Of a DNA stretch of 64,000 nt, positions 1-14,145 are shown in pieces. Under the pieces are notes generated by a model that was not told the origin of the DNA, searched no databases, and was given only the letters and a program-made list of their open reading frames with translations. The translations under genes and the position numbers were made by a program. The DNA is taken from the NCBI RefSeq assembly GCF_014837165.1, contig NZ_JACSPM010000004.1:124001-188000 (forward strand). The letters are read 5' to 3'. Positions within the stretch are counted from its first letter, which is position 1; every line of letters starts with the position of its first letter. This DNA is from Microbacterium gallinarum. Lineage in GTDB: Bacteria; Actinomycetota; Actinomycetes; Actinomycetales; Microbacteriaceae.

Positions 1-1
1 C

Positions 2-202
2 GACCGCGCCCTCGATCCCGAGACCACCGCATGGGCGCTGATGGGCATGGGCGAGCTCATCGGCATGCGCTTCCTGCTGTGGGAGCGCGACGCCGATGGA
101 CGCCCGCCCGCACAGCTCGATCCCGTCGTGTTCGACGGGATGACCCGACTCATCGACAACGCGCTGGCGCCGAGGACGACGCAGCCGGAAGGACCGAAGT
201 GA
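2..202 (+). CDS. C-terminal part of a TetR-type transcriptional regulator (5' end outside window)
   Basis: An open frame enters from the left edge and stops at TGA 200-202, giving 66 residues. The peptide is helical, with a GMGELIGMRFLLWE stretch and a closing LIDNAL helix, as in the ligand-binding C-terminal domain of many TetR-type repressors. The DNA-binding half is not in the window, so the family is inferred from the tail only. Its stop overlaps the next start (TGATG), so it is probably co-transcribed with, and may regulate, the dehydrogenase and hydrolase downstream. Confidence 0.55.
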   Translation, partial: DRALDPETTAWALMGMGELIGMRFLLWERDADGRPPAQLDPVVFDGMTRLIDNALAPRTTQPEGPK

Positions 203-954
203 TGGCCGAGCAGGACCTGGCGGGCAAGCGAGCCCTCGTCACCGGCGGAGCGAGCGGCATCGGGCTCGCGTGCGCCCACGAGTTCGCGGGGCGCGGTGCA
301 CACGTGATCATCGCGGATCTGAATGCGGATGCCGCGGCCGCCGCGGCGGCGCAGGTCGGCGGCGAGGCGTGGGTGGTGGATCTCTCCGACACGGCCGCGC
401 TCGACGATCTGACTCTCGACGTCGACATCCTCGTCAACAACGCCGGCATCCAGCGCGTCAGCCCGATCCCGGATTTCGACCCCGACGCGTTCCGGCTGCT
501 CCTGCGGCTGATGCTCGAGTCGCCCTTCCTGCTGGTGCGCGCGGCGCTCCCCGGCATGTACGAGAAGGGCTGGGGGCGCGTCATCAACATCTCGAGCGCT
601 CACGGCCTGCGCGCGAGCGCGTTCAAGTCGGCCTACGTCGCCGCCAAGCACGGCCTCGAAGGACTCTCGAAGGTGACCGCGCTCGAGGGTGCCGCCCACG
701 GCGTGACGAGCAACTGCATCAACCCGGCGTACGTGCGCACACCGCTCGTCGAGAAGCAGATCACCGATCAGGCGAAGGTGCACGGCATCCCCGAGAGTGA
801 GGTCGTCGAGAAGATCATGCTCACCGAGACCGCCGTGAAGCGTCTCGTCGAGGCCGACGAGGTCGCCTCCCTCGCCGGCTGGCTCGTGTCGGACAAGTCG
901 GGCATGGTCACCGGCGCGTCCTACACGATGGACGGCGGGTGGACGGCGCGATGA
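202..954 (+). CDS. Short-chain dehydrogenase, probable 3-hydroxybutyrate dehydrogenase
   Basis: A 250-residue classical SDR. It has the nucleotide motif TGGASGIG (about 14-21), NNAG (79-82), the catalytic Ser at 132/133, and Tyr145-x3-Lys149 (YVAAK). The C-terminal MVTGASYTMDGGWTAR is very like the end of D-3-hydroxybutyrate dehydrogenases, which oxidise 3-hydroxybutyrate to acetoacetate with NAD+. The ATG at 202 overlaps the preceding stop. An upstream ATG at 31 in this frame would run through the regulator gene and was rejected. CoA-transferase and thiolase genes nearby supply the next two steps, which supports the substrate. Other SDR substrates remain possible. Confidence 0.8.
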   Translation: MAEQDLAGKRALVTGGASGIGLACAHEFAGRGAHVIIADLNADAAAAAAAQVGGEAWVVDLSDTAALDDLTLDVDILVNNAGIQRVSPIPDFDPDAFRLLLRLMLESPFLLVRAALPGMYEKGWGRVINISSAHGLRASAFKSAYVAAKHGLEGLSKVTALEGAAHGVTSNCINPAYVRTPLVEKQITDQAKVHGIPESEVVEKIMLTETAVKRLVEADEVASLAGWLVSDKSGMVTGASYTMDGGWTAR

Positions 955-1880
955 CCTCGACGCAGACCCGCATCGGGCACACCTACCGCACTCTCGATGT
1001 GCCGGTCGCCGGGGGCGACCTGCGCGTGGCGGTGTGGGATCCGGCCCCGGCCAAGGCCGCCGCGCCGGACGTCCTCCTGATCCACGGCGTGACGTCCTCC
1101 CACCTCGCCTGGCCGTTCGTCGTCGACCGGCTCCCCGGCGTGCGGGCCGTCGCGCCTGACCTGCGCGGACGCGGTGCGAGCAACGACGTCTCTGGGCCGG
1201 CAGGCATGCGCGCCCACGCCGAAGACCTCGCGGCGGCGCTGGACGCGCTGGGCATCGCCCGCACCGTGGTCGTCGGCCACTCGATGGGCGCCTTCGTCGC
1301 CGTCGTCTTCGCCCACCTCTATCCCGAGCGCGTGTCGCGCCTCGTGCTCGTCGACGGGGGTCTGCCGCTCGACGTCCCCGCCGGGCTCGACACCGACGCT
1401 CTCGTTGCGGGCATCCTCGGTCCCACCGCCGCCCGGCTCTCGATGCGCTTCGCCGACGTGCAGGAGTACCTGGACTTCTGGCGGGGGCACCCCGCCTTCC
1501 GGGGCGACTGGACACCCGAGCTCGAGGACTATCTCGCCTACGATCTCGTCGACGACGGGGCGGGAGCGCTGCGCCCCGCGACGAGCTATCGCACGACCGC
1601 CGACGACACGCGTGACATGAACACCGGAACCGGCCTGACCGACGCGCTGGCCGGGCTGCGGCATCCCGTCCGGCTGGTGACCGTGCCGCGCGGTCTGCAG
1701 GACGAGGAACCGGGGCTGTACGCGCCGGAGCACCTCGCTCGCGTGCTCGCGGCGACGCCCTCGGTGCGCCACGAGAGGCTCGACCGGTTCAACCACTACA
1801 CGATCGTGATGTCGCCGGGTGGCGCTGATGTCGTCGCCGCCGCCGTGCGCGAGGAGCTCGCCGCGGCCCCGACCCCCTGA
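951..1880 (+). CDS. Alpha/beta-hydrolase
   Basis: A 309-residue alpha/beta-hydrolase. HG at 45-46 (VLLIHGVTSS) forms the oxyanion loop. GHSMG at 109-113 carries the nucleophile Ser111, and a late FNHYT histidine is the likely catalytic His. ATG 951 overlaps the dehydrogenase stop (ATGA), indicating translational coupling. A GTG at 939 is in frame but less well placed. The cluster hints at an ester or lactone hydrolase that feeds 3-hydroxybutyrate to the dehydrogenase, but the sequence does not show the substrate. A convergent hairpin follows. Confidence 0.8.
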   Translation: MTSTQTRIGHTYRTLDVPVAGGDLRVAVWDPAPAKAAAPDVLLIHGVTSSHLAWPFVVDRLPGVRAVAPDLRGRGASNDVSGPAGMRAHAEDLAAALDALGIARTVVVGHSMGAFVAVVFAHLYPERVSRLVLVDGGLPLDVPAGLDTDALVAGILGPTAARLSMRFADVQEYLDFWRGHPAFRGDWTPELEDYLAYDLVDDGAGALRPATSYRTTADDTRDMNTGTGLTDALAGLRHPVRLVTVPRGLQDEEPGLYAPEHLARVLAATPSVRHERLDRFNHYTIVMSPGGADVVAAAVREELAAAPTP

Positions 1881-1887
1881 TGCTCGT

Positions 1888-1927
1888 CTGTCACGTAGTG
1901 CCCCCCCGCCGCGGCACATCGTGACAG
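1888..1927. terminator. Hairpin between convergent hydrolase and IclR genes
   Basis: CTGTCACG at 1888-1895 is exactly complementary to CGTGACAG at 1920-1927. After a two-base mismatch, GTGCC pairs with GGCAC inside. Thirteen of 15 positions pair around a C-rich loop. It lies between two convergent genes and has no T tract, so it is a plausible bidirectional terminator. Confidence 0.6.
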
Positions 1928-2007
1928 GTGAGCGAAGGAGGGTGGCGGCGGGCGACGGTGGCGGGCTACGGGCGACGGGGACCGGGCGGCGGGGAGCGGG
2001 TCGCGGC

Positions 2008-2805
2008 TCAGCGGGCGGCGGAGGCGATGCGCGTCGTCAGCTGGTGGGCGTGCGCCAAGAGCGTGCGTCCGAGCTCGGGCAGTCGCTCGGGGCCGAAGCG
2101 GAACTCGACGCCCGTGAGGCTGAGTGCCCACTGCGGGTGGCCCTCCCTGGTGAACACCGCCGCGCCGAGGCCCCAGCTGCCCTCGACGATCAGTCCCGGG
2201 TTGACCGCGTACCCGCGTTCGTGGGTGTCGCGCAGGCGGGCACGCAGGCGCTTCTCGCCATGCGACGCGCCCCACCGGCGGGCGAGCTCCGGATGCCGCT
2301 CAAGGTAGGCGTCCACATCGTGGGGCGGCAGGAACGCGAGGATCGCGAGGCCGGCCGAGGCCACGCCGAGCGGGAACCTCACGCCCTCCGACAGCACGAA
2401 CGAGCGGATCGGGAAGCTGCCCTCCTCGCGCAGGAGGCACACGGTCTCGTCTCCGCGCCGCACCGAGAGGAACGCGCTCTCCTCGGTGCGCACCGCGAGC
2501 GACCGCACGATGTCGCGGGCGATACCGGTGATGTCATAGCGGGATGCCGCGACCGACCCCATGAGGTAGAGCTCGGGTCCGGGCATCCACCGGCCCGTGC
2601 GATCGTCCTGGTCGACGAGGCCTTCGTGGCGCAGCGCGGAGAGCAGGCGGTGGGCGGTGGGCCGGGTGAGCTCCGCGCGACGCGCGAGGTCGACCACCGA
2701 CACGCCCTCGGCACCCGCTGAGGTGACCAGGCGCAGCAGCTGCGCCGCCCTCGCGACGGACTGCGCGCCGGGGATCGAGCGCGCATTCTTCGTTGAGGTG
2801 TTCAC
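2008..2805 (-). CDS. IclR-family transcriptional regulator
   Basis: A 265-residue regulator. An N-terminal winged helix-turn-helix (about 12-70, with SVVDLARRAELTRPTAHRLLSAL) precedes an IclR effector-binding domain (TEESAFLSVRRGDETVCL, SEGVRFPLGVASAGLAILAF). GTG 2805 was chosen because family proteins begin just before the HTH and because a -10-like TAGTGT (2818-2813, minus strand) lies 7 nt upstream, indicating a leaderless mRNA. It is divergent from the CoA-transferase/thiolase operon. A 7-bp inverted repeat in the gap could be its operator, so local and autoregulation are likely. The ligand is unknown. Confidence 0.88.
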   Translation of the reverse strand: MNTSTKNARSIPGAQSVARAAQLLRLVTSAGAEGVSVVDLARRAELTRPTAHRLLSALRHEGLVDQDDRTGRWMPGPELYLMGSVAASRYDITGIARDIVRSLAVRTEESAFLSVRRGDETVCLLREEGSFPIRSFVLSEGVRFPLGVASAGLAILAFLPPHDVDAYLERHPELARRWGASHGEKRLRARLRDTHERGYAVNPGLIVEGSWGLGAAVFTREGHPQWALSLTGVEFRFGPERLPELGRTLLAHAHQLTTRIASAAR

Positions 2806-2806
2806 G

Positions 2807-2837
2807 ATGTGGACACTACGCCCTTGGACTTCCACAT
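2807..2837. promoter_or_regulatory. Candidate IclR operator
   Basis: ATGTGGA (2807-2813) and TCCACAT (2831-2837) are a perfect 7-bp inverted repeat with a 17-bp spacer. It sits in the divergent gap, between the regulator's -10 box and its start codon. Two half-sites offset by about 24 bp suit a dimer or tetramer. Assignment to the IclR protein is by position only. Confidence 0.5.
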
Positions 2838-2910
2838 GGCAAACCGCGGTGGGTCGGCGCGCGCGCGACGGACGCAGGATGGAGATCGTCCGGCAACGAA
2901 GGAGTAGCAC

Positions 2911-3711
2911 GTGATCGACAAGACGTGGGAGTCAGCCGCCGAGGCGGTCGCCGACATCCCCGACGGCGCATCGCTCGCCGTCGGCGGGTTCGGCCTCTCG
3001 GGCAACCCCATCGCCCTCATCGAGGCCCTGCTCGCGCAGGGCACCAGCGATCTGAGCATCGTCAGCAACAACTGCGGTGTGGACGACTGGGGCCTCGGCA
3101 TCCTGCTGAATGCGAAGCGCATCCGCAAGATGACCTCGTCCTACGTCGGCGAGAACAAGGAGTTCGAGCGCCAGTTCCTCTCGGGCGAGCTCGAGCTGGA
3201 GCTGACACCACAGGGCACGCTGGCCGAGAAGCTGCGGGCCGGCGGGTCGGGCATCGCCGCGTTCTACACCCAGACGGGCGTCGGCACGCAGGTCGCCGAG
3301 GGCGGGCTGCCGCGCAGGTACGACGGCGCGGGCGGCATCGCCGTGGCGTCGCCGGTCAAGGACGTGCGCAGCTTCGACGTCTCGGGCGAGCCGCAGGACT
3401 ATGTGCTGGAAGAGGCGATCGTCACGGACTTCGCCCTCGTGCACGCGCTCAAGGGAGACCGGCACGGCAACCTGATCTTCAACAAGGCGGCCCGCAACTT
3501 CAACCCGCTCGCGGCGATGGCCGGGCGCGTGTGCATCGCGCAGGTGGAGGAGCTCGTCGAGCCCGGCGAGCTCGACCCCGACGGCATCCACCTCCCCGGC
3601 ATCTACGTGCACCGCGTCGTCGAGGTCGGCGGCGACATCGAGAAGCGCATCGAGCGCCGCACCGTATCGGTCACCGAGGCGCTGAGCCGCGACATCCCCG
3701 AAGGAGCCTGA
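2911..3711 (+). CDS. scoA: 3-oxoacid CoA-transferase, subunit A
   Basis: A 266-residue alpha subunit of a succinyl-CoA:3-oxoacid type CoA-transferase. Diagnostic features are the early GGFGLSGNP loop (about 25-33), the NNCG segment and the [13 protein letters not shown] motif in the middle. With subunit B it moves CoA from a donor such as succinyl-CoA to acetoacetate or 3-oxoadipate. The GTG start at 2911 follows a strong ribosome site, GAAGGAG. The stop is one base before subunit B. Because a 3-hydroxybutyrate dehydrogenase-like gene is adjacent, acetoacetate is the more likely acceptor. A pcaI role in aromatic degradation is the alternative. Confidence 0.9.
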   Translation: MIDKTWESAAEAVADIPDGASLAVGGFGLSGNPIALIEALLAQGTSDLSIVSNNCGVDDWGLGILLNAKRIRKMTSSYVGENKEFERQFLSGELELELTPQGTLAEKLRAGGSGIAAFYTQTGVGTQVAEGGLPRRYDGAGGIAVASPVKDVRSFDVSGEPQDYVLEEAIVTDFALVHALKGDRHGNLIFNKAARNFNPLAAMAGRVCIAQVEELVEPGELDPDGIHLPGIYVHRVVEVGGDIEKRIERRTVSVTEALSRDIPEGA

Positions 3712-3712
3712 C

Positions 3713-4366
3713 ATGGCACTCACCCGCAACGAGATGGCTGCGCGCGCCGCGCGGGAGCTTTCCGACGGCGCCTACGTCAACCTCGGCATCGGCCTTCCGA
3801 CGCTCGTCCCCAACTACGTGCCCGACGACGTCACCGTCGTGCTGCAGTCCGAGAACGGCATCCTCGGCGTCGGGCCCTACCCGACCGAGGACAATGTCGA
3901 CCCCGACCTCATCAACGCGGGCAAGGAGACGGTCACGACACTCGCCGGCGCGGCGTTCTTCGACTCCGCGACGAGCTTCGGCATGATCCGCGGCGGCAAG
4001 ATCGACGCCGCCATCCTCGGCGCCATGCAGGTGTCGGCCGGCGGCGACCTCGCGAACTGGATGATCCCGGGCAAGATGGTCAAGGGCCCGGGCGGTGCCA
4101 TGGATCTGGTCCACGGCGCGGGCACGGTCATCGTCCTGATGGAGCACGTCGCGCGCGACGGCTCCGCGAAGATCGTGAACGAGTGCTCGCTGCCTCTCAC
4201 CGGCCGCGGCGTCGTCGACCGCATCATCACCGACCTCGCTGTGATCGACGTGACGGAGGATGGACTCGTGCTCGTCGAACTCGCGCCCGGCGTCACGGTC
4301 GATGAGGTGATCGCCGCCACCGAGCCGGCGCTCCTCATCGCCGACGAACTCAAGGAGGAATCATGA
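3713..4366 (+). CDS. scoB: 3-oxoacid CoA-transferase, subunit B
   Basis: A 217-residue beta subunit. It has the N-terminal [15 protein letters not shown] segment and the SENGILG motif (about 48-54), whose Glu forms the covalent glutamyl-CoA intermediate. The [14 protein letters not shown] and [18 protein letters not shown] blocks are characteristic. It starts one base after subunit A stops, and its own stop overlaps the thiolase ATG. The three enzymes are therefore tightly coupled in one operon for breakdown of a 3-oxoacid to acetyl-CoA. Confidence 0.92.
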   Translation: MALTRNEMAARAARELSDGAYVNLGIGLPTLVPNYVPDDVTVVLQSENGILGVGPYPTEDNVDPDLINAGKETVTTLAGAAFFDSATSFGMIRGGKIDAAILGAMQVSAGGDLANWMIPGKMVKGPGGAMDLVHGAGTVIVLMEHVARDGSAKIVNECSLPLTGRGVVDRIITDLAVIDVTEDGLVLVELAPGVTVDEVIAATEPALLIADELKEES

Positions 4367-5547
4367 CCCACGACGACGTCGTCATCGTCGCCGCCGCCCG
4401 CACCCCCCAGGGGCGGTTGAAGGGCCAGCTCGCGCCGCTCACCGCGGTGCAGCTCGGGAGCGCGGCCATTCGCGGCGCGCTCGAGAAGGGCGGCATCCCG
4501 TCTTCCGCCGTCGACGCGGTGCTCGTCGGTCAGGTGCTCCCCGCGGGCTCGGGACAGAACCCTGCCCGCCAGGCCGCCGTCGGTGCCGGCATCGGATGGG
4601 ACGTTCACTCCGGGTCGGTCAACAAGGTCTGCCTCTCGGGTCTCACCGCCATCATCGACGGCGCCCGCATGATCGCGGTCGGCGACGCGAAGGTCGTCGT
4701 CGCCGCGGGCATGGAGTCCATGACCCGCGCGCCTCACCTGCTCATGGGATCGCGCGACGGGTGGGCCTACGGCTCGATCGAAGTGATCGACCACATGGCA
4801 TACGACGGTCTGACGGATGCATACGACCGAGAGAGCATGGGCGCGTCGACCGAGCGTCACAATGGCCGCCTCGAGGTCACGCGCGAGGCGCAGGACGCTG
4901 TCGCGGCGCGCTCGCACCAGCGTGCGGCCGCCGCCCACGCGGACGGGCTGTTCGACGCCGAGATCGTCCCCGTCGAGATCCCGCAGCGCAAGGGCGACCC
5001 GATCGTCGTCACCCAGGACGAGGGCGTGCGGCCCGACACCACGGTCGACACGCTCGCCCGGCTTCGCCCTGCCTTCGCCGAGGGCGGCTCGATCACGGCC
5101 GGCAACTCGTCGCAGATCTCGGACGGCGCCTCGGCCGTCATCCTGACCAGCCGGTCGCACGCCGACGAGAACGGCTGGCCGGTGCTCGCCGTGATCGGCG
5201 CGTCGGGTCAGGTCGCCGGCCCCGACAACTCACTTCACTCGCAGCCCGCCCGCGCGATCGAGAAGGCGGCCGCCAAGCAGGGGATCGCCATCGCCGACCT
5301 CGACCTGGTCGAGATCAACGAGGCGTTCGCCGCGGTCGTGGTGCGGTCGCAGGCCGAGCTCGGGCTGTCGGACGACGTCGTGAACCCGCACGGTGGCGGC
5401 ATCGCCATCGGGCATCCCATCGGCGCGTCGGGCAACCGGCTGGTCGTCCACGCCGTGCACGAGCTGATGCGCCGCGGCGGCGGCACGGCAGCCGTCGCGC
5501 TCTGCGGCGGCGGCGGACAGGGCGACGCCCTCATCATCACGCGCTGA
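4363..5547 (+). CDS. Acetyl-CoA C-acetyltransferase (thiolase)
   Basis: A 394-residue thiolase. The acyl-accepting Cys90 lies in [20 protein letters not shown] (catalytic His) and the C-terminal CGGGGQGDA (second catalytic Cys) are all intact. It cleaves acetoacetyl-CoA, or 3-oxoadipyl-CoA, with CoA. The ATG at 4363 overlaps the CoA-transferase stop. Length and motifs match degradative thiolases. Chain-length preference cannot be read from the sequence; the operon suggests the last step of ketone-body use. Confidence 0.92.
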   Translation: MTHDDVVIVAAARTPQGRLKGQLAPLTAVQLGSAAIRGALEKGGIPSSAVDAVLVGQVLPAGSGQNPARQAAVGAGIGWDVHSGSVNKVCLSGLTAIIDGARMIAVGDAKVVVAAGMESMTRAPHLLMGSRDGWAYGSIEVIDHMAYDGLTDAYDRESMGASTERHNGRLEVTREAQDAVAARSHQRAAAAHADGLFDAEIVPVEIPQRKGDPIVVTQDEGVRPDTTVDTLARLRPAFAEGGSITAGNSSQISDGASAVILTSRSHADENGWPVLAVIGASGQVAGPDNSLHSQPARAIEKAAAKQGIAIADLDLVEINEAFAAVVVRSQAELGLSDDVVNPHGGGIAIGHPIGASGNRLVVHAVHELMRRGGGTAAVALCGGGGQGDALIITR

Positions 5548-5614
5548 GGCTCCCGCGGCTGTTCCGCACAGGCGGAGGATGCGGCGCCGGGTCGGCGGGC
5601 GGTAGCGTCACGAC

Positions 5615-6088
5615 GTGACCACGATCTCCCGACCGACCCCCGCCGACCGCGCGGAGTGGAACGCCCTCTGGCAGGCGTACATCACCTTCTACGAGTCCGA
5701 GGTGCCCACGCACGTCACCGACTCGACCTTCGCCCGCATCCTCGCCGACGACGAGCTGCACGGAGCGATCGCGCGGGATGCCTCGGGTCGCGCGATCGGG
5801 CTGGTGCACTGGCTCACCCACGCGGCGACCTGGTCGACCGGCGTCTACTGCTATCTCGAGGACCTCTTCGTCGACCCCGAGGCGCGGGGGAGCGGCACCG
5901 GACGCGCCCTCATCGAGCACGTGCGCGAATGGGCGGCGCAGCACGGCGCAGACAAGGTCTACTGGCTGACGCAGAGCGACAACGCCACAGCGCGTGCCCT
6001 GTACGACAGGGTCGCGGTCTCGACCGGATTCGTGCACTACGAGATCGACCTCGACCCGGGGCCGGTGGCGGGTGAGGCCGAAGCGTGA
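5615..6088 (+). CDS. GNAT-family N-acetyltransferase
   Basis: A 157-residue GNAT acetyltransferase. The acetyl-CoA-binding motif A is YLEDLFVDPEARGSGTGRAL (about 83-102), and the later TQSDNATARALYDRV segment is typical of motif B. The acceptor substrate is unknown. The GTG at 5615 is six nt after a TAGCGT -10 box (5603-5608), indicating a leaderless transcript separate from the thiolase operon. It is convergent with the next small gene, only three bases away. Confidence 0.85.
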   Translation: MTTISRPTPADRAEWNALWQAYITFYESEVPTHVTDSTFARILADDELHGAIARDASGRAIGLVHWLTHAATWSTGVYCYLEDLFVDPEARGSGTGRALIEHVREWAAQHGADKVYWLTQSDNATARALYDRVAVSTGFVHYEIDLDPGPVAGEAEA

Positions 6089-6091
6089 GGC

Positions 6092-6355
6092 TCAGCGGCG
6101 TTCGCGCTTGAGGCGGTTCTGCTGGAGCTTCTTCTCCTGGCCGTGCACGGGCGAGTCGGGATCGATGACCCCGCCGCGCGACGCGCGACGGACGTCGACG
6201 ATCGCGCCGATCACGAGGGCCACCGAGATCGCCCAGCTGAGCCACCCGAGGGCTGTGCGCCAGGTGAAGGGCGCATCCTCACGCATCCCCCTCAACAGCG
6301 TCAGGCCTCCGGTGATGGCGGTCATGAGGCCCGTGCCGAAGAGGTACTTGCGCAT
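6092..6355 (-). CDS. Small membrane protein
   Basis: An 87-residue protein, not recognised as a named family. It has a hydrophobic N-terminal stretch (FGTGLMTAITGGLTLL), a second membrane segment (ALGWLSWAISVALVIGAIVDV, about 35-55), and a basic tail ending KKLQQNRLKRERR that probably stays in the cytoplasm. TAGCGT (6367-6362, minus strand) ends six nt before the ATG, so the mRNA is probably leaderless. It is convergent with the acetyltransferase and divergent from otsA. No function can be assigned. Confidence 0.7.
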   Translation of the reverse strand: MRKYLFGTGLMTAITGGLTLLRGMREDAPFTWRTALGWLSWAISVALVIGAIVDVRRASRGGVIDPDSPVHGQEKKLQQNRLKRERR

Positions 6356-6491
6356 GCGCCCACGCTATCGCGGCGGGCAGCCCGCGGTCGCCCCTTGACA
6401 GCCATCGCCGCGTACGTCAAGCGGGGAAGGTGGTCGCGACGAGCGCGATAGCCTGAGGATGCCTCGTCCCCAGCCACCGTCAGGAGCCCGA

Positions 6492-7925
6492 GTGACCCAG
6501 GCTGAACTCGTCGTCGTCGCCAACCGCCTCCCCGTCGACCACGTGACCGACGGCTCGGGGGAGCAGTCGTGGCGCCGTTCCCCCGGCGGCCTCGTCACCG
6601 CGCTCGAGCCGGTGATGCGGCGCGCCGACGGAGCGTGGGTGGGCTGGCCCGGCAAGCCCGGCATCCAGCTCGACCCGTTCGAGTTCGAAGGCACCCACCT
6701 CGTGCCCGTGACGCTCAGCGCCGAGGAGATCGAGCTCTACTACGAGGGCATGTCGAACGACACCTTCTGGCCTCTGTACCACGACGTGATCGCCGAACCG
6801 CGCTATCGCCGGGTGTGGTGGGACGCGTACGTGAAGGTCAACCGGCGCTTCGCCGAGGCTGCCGCCGAGGCCGCGGCCCCCGGCGCGACGGTGTGGGTGC
6901 AGGACTACCAGCTGCAGCTCGTTCCGCGCATGCTGCGCGAATCCCGGCCCGACCTGATCATCGGCTACTTCCACCACATCCCGTTCCCGGCATACGGCCT
7001 CTACTCGCAGCTCCCGTGGCGCCGCCAGGTGCTCGAGGGCCTGCTCGGCGCCGACGTCGTCGGGTTCCAGCGTGTCGCCGACGCCGGCAACTTCGCCCGC
7101 GCGGTCCGGCGTGTGCTGCGGTACCCGACGAAGGCCTCCGGCATCGCGGTGCCCCACGACCACGGCACGACGCGCAACGTGCTGGCGAAGGCATTCCCGA
7201 TCTCGATCGACGCGTCGTCGTACGTCGAGCTCTCGCAGCGACCGGAGATCCGGGCCCGCGCCGCCCAGATCCGCGAGGAGCTGGGCAACCCGAAGAAGAT
7301 CCTGCTCGGCGTCGACCGGCTCGACTACACCAAGGGCATCCGCCACCGCCTGAAGGCCTTCGGTGAGCTGCTCGAGGACGGCAAGATCTCGGTCGAGGAC
7401 GTCACGCTCGTGCAGGTGGCGAGTCCCAGCCGGGAGCGCGTCGAGGCATACGTGCAGCTGCGTGACGAGATCGAGCTGCGGGTCGGCCGCATCAACGGGG
7501 ACTTCGACACGATGGGCCACACGGCGATCCGGTACCTGCACCAGGCGTACCCCCGCGAAGAGATGGTGGCGCTGTTCCTGGCCGCGGACGTCATGCTCGT
7601 CACCGCCCTTCGCGACGGCATGAACCTCGTCGCGAAGGAATACGTGGCCACCCGCACCGACAACCGCGGCGTGCTCCTGCTGAGTGAGTTCGCCGGGGCC
7701 GCCGACGAGCTGTCCAGCGCCGTGCGCATCAACCCCCACGACATCGACGGGATGAAAGAGGCCATCATGCGCGCGATCGAGATGCCCCCCGCCGAGCAGG
7801 GCCGACGCATGCGCGCCCTTCGTCGCAAGGTGATCGAGAACGACGTCGCCAAGTGGTCGCAGTCGTTCCTGGCGGCGCTCGAGACGACAGGCACGGCGAA
7901 CCGCGCGATCCGGAGGAACCCATGA
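6492..7925 (+). CDS. otsA: Alpha,alpha-trehalose-phosphate synthase
   Basis: A GT20 glycosyltransferase of 477 residues that joins UDP-glucose (or ADP-glucose) and glucose-6-phosphate to trehalose-6-phosphate. The N-terminal VVVANRLPV, the GYFHHIPFP block, GVDRLDYTKGI and TALRDGMNLVAKEYVA are all family hallmarks. GTG 6492 was preferred because AGGAG lies just before it. An in-frame ATG at 6459 is only four nt after a TAGCCT -10 box (6449-6454), probably at or before the transcription start. Its stop overlaps the otsB start, so trehalose synthesis is one operon. Confidence 0.93.
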   Translation: MTQAELVVVANRLPVDHVTDGSGEQSWRRSPGGLVTALEPVMRRADGAWVGWPGKPGIQLDPFEFEGTHLVPVTLSAEEIELYYEGMSNDTFWPLYHDVIAEPRYRRVWWDAYVKVNRRFAEAAAEAAAPGATVWVQDYQLQLVPRMLRESRPDLIIGYFHHIPFPAYGLYSQLPWRRQVLEGLLGADVVGFQRVADAGNFARAVRRVLRYPTKASGIAVPHDHGTTRNVLAKAFPISIDASSYVELSQRPEIRARAAQIREELGNPKKILLGVDRLDYTKGIRHRLKAFGELLEDGKISVEDVTLVQVASPSRERVEAYVQLRDEIELRVGRINGDFDTMGHTAIRYLHQAYPREEMVALFLAADVMLVTALRDGMNLVAKEYVATRTDNRGVLLLSEFAGAADELSSAVRINPHDIDGMKEAIMRAIEMPPAEQGRRMRALRRKVIENDVAKWSQSFLAALETTGTANRAIRRNP

Positions 7926-8761
7926 GCACCGACACGACCGGCCCGACCGATGCCATCCGCCCGGCGATCGCCGGGGTCGTGGCATCCGATCGCCTCCTCA
8001 TCGCGCTCGACTTCGACGGCACCCTGGCGCCGCTCGAGGACGAGCCGATGGATGCCCGCATGCTCCCGGCGGCGCGCGAGGCGGTCGATGCCGCGGTCGC
8101 CGCGCCGAACACGCTCGTCGCCCTGGTATCGGGCCGCAGCCTGTCCGACCTGCGGGTCATCGCAGAGCACCTCGACGATTCGCCGCTGCTGCTGGCCGGG
8201 TCGCACGGAGCCGAGTTCTGGATCCCGGGGGAGGGCGTCGTGACCCACGACGACGACCCCGGTGACGCGGCCCTCCGCGACGAGCTGCGCGCCCACGCCG
8301 AGCAGGCGACCGCCGACCTCGACGGCGTGTGGATCGAGCCCAAGCGCTTCGGCTTCGGGGTGCACACGCGAAAGTCCACCGCCGCCGACGCGGCCGAGGC
8401 GAACCTCCGCGTCGACGCGCTGGTCGAAGCCGAGGCACCGCACTGGCGTCGGCGCACGGGGCACAACATCGTCGAGTACGCGTTCCGGCACGAGGGCAAG
8501 GACTCCGCCGTCGCAGAGCTGCGCGCGCGCACCGAGGCCTCGGCCGTCCTGTTCGCCGGCGACGACGTCACCGACGAGGACGCGCTGAAGAGCCTGGGGG
8601 AGAACGACCTGGGCGTGCACGTGGGCAGCGGGCCGACGGCGGCGACCCTCACGGTCGCCGACATCCCCGCGATGGCCGAGCTGCTGGCCGTCCTCGCAGC
8701 CGAGCGATCGGCCGTGCGGGAAGAGAAGCCCTCCGGGGAGCGACCCGCCGCGCGGCAATAG
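7922..8761 (+). CDS. otsB: Trehalose-6-phosphate phosphatase
   Basis: A 279-residue HAD-type phosphatase that removes the phosphate from trehalose-6-phosphate. Motif I is [12 protein letters not shown] (about 34-45), VSGRS lies further on, and GDDVTDEDA near the C-terminus gives the metal-binding aspartates. The ATG at 7922 overlaps the otsA stop (ATGA) and follows GGAGGAACC. The stop codon lies inside the next gene's putative -10 box (TAGACT at 8759-8764). Confidence 0.93.
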   Translation: MSTDTTGPTDAIRPAIAGVVASDRLLIALDFDGTLAPLEDEPMDARMLPAAREAVDAAVAAPNTLVALVSGRSLSDLRVIAEHLDDSPLLLAGSHGAEFWIPGEGVVTHDDDPGDAALRDELRAHAEQATADLDGVWIEPKRFGFGVHTRKSTAADAAEANLRVDALVEAEAPHWRRRTGHNIVEYAFRHEGKDSAVAELRARTEASAVLFAGDDVTDEDALKSLGENDLGVHVGSGPTAATLTVADIPAMAELLAVLAAERSAVREEKPSGERPAARQ

Positions 8762-8771
8762 ACTCTGCTTT

Positions 8772-13921
<5,150 letters not shown>

Positions 13922-13933
13922 CCTGACAGCTTC

Positions 13934-13972
13934 GAGGGGTCGCCCCGTCTGATCAAGGCGGGGCGGTCCCTC
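13934..13972 (+). terminator. Terminator of the ilv operon
   Basis: A 14-bp stem with two G-T wobbles pairs 13934-13947 with 13959-13972, starting 13 nt after the ilvC stop. Only a weak T run follows (GATTTCC). Confidence 0.75.
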
Positions 13973-14006
13973 GATTTCCGCGCGTCCGGTACTCCGGCCG
14001 CGGCTC

Positions 14007-14033
14007 GGGCCGTCCCCCACGAGGGGACGGCCC
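14007..14033 (+). terminator. Second hairpin after ilvC
   Basis: GGGCCGTCCCC (14007-14017) and GGGGACGGCCC (14023-14033) form a perfect 11-bp stem with a 5-nt loop. With the preceding hairpin it makes a tandem terminator. No gene lies between ilvC and the lipoprotein at 14146. Confidence 0.65.
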
Positions 14034-14145
14034 GTCTCATTGGAATCGCCCGCGCGGCCCGATCATTTGGTATCATCCCGGGCCGCATACCGCTCTCTCA
14101 TGGCAGCCGGAAGCCCGTCCGGCGGAACCGCAAGGGAGCCCCCAA

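Noticed and set aside
6459..6491. ATG 6459 as otsA start
   Set aside because: It is only four nt after the -10 box and lacks a ribosome site; GTG 6492 has AGGAG and gives the normal family N-terminus.
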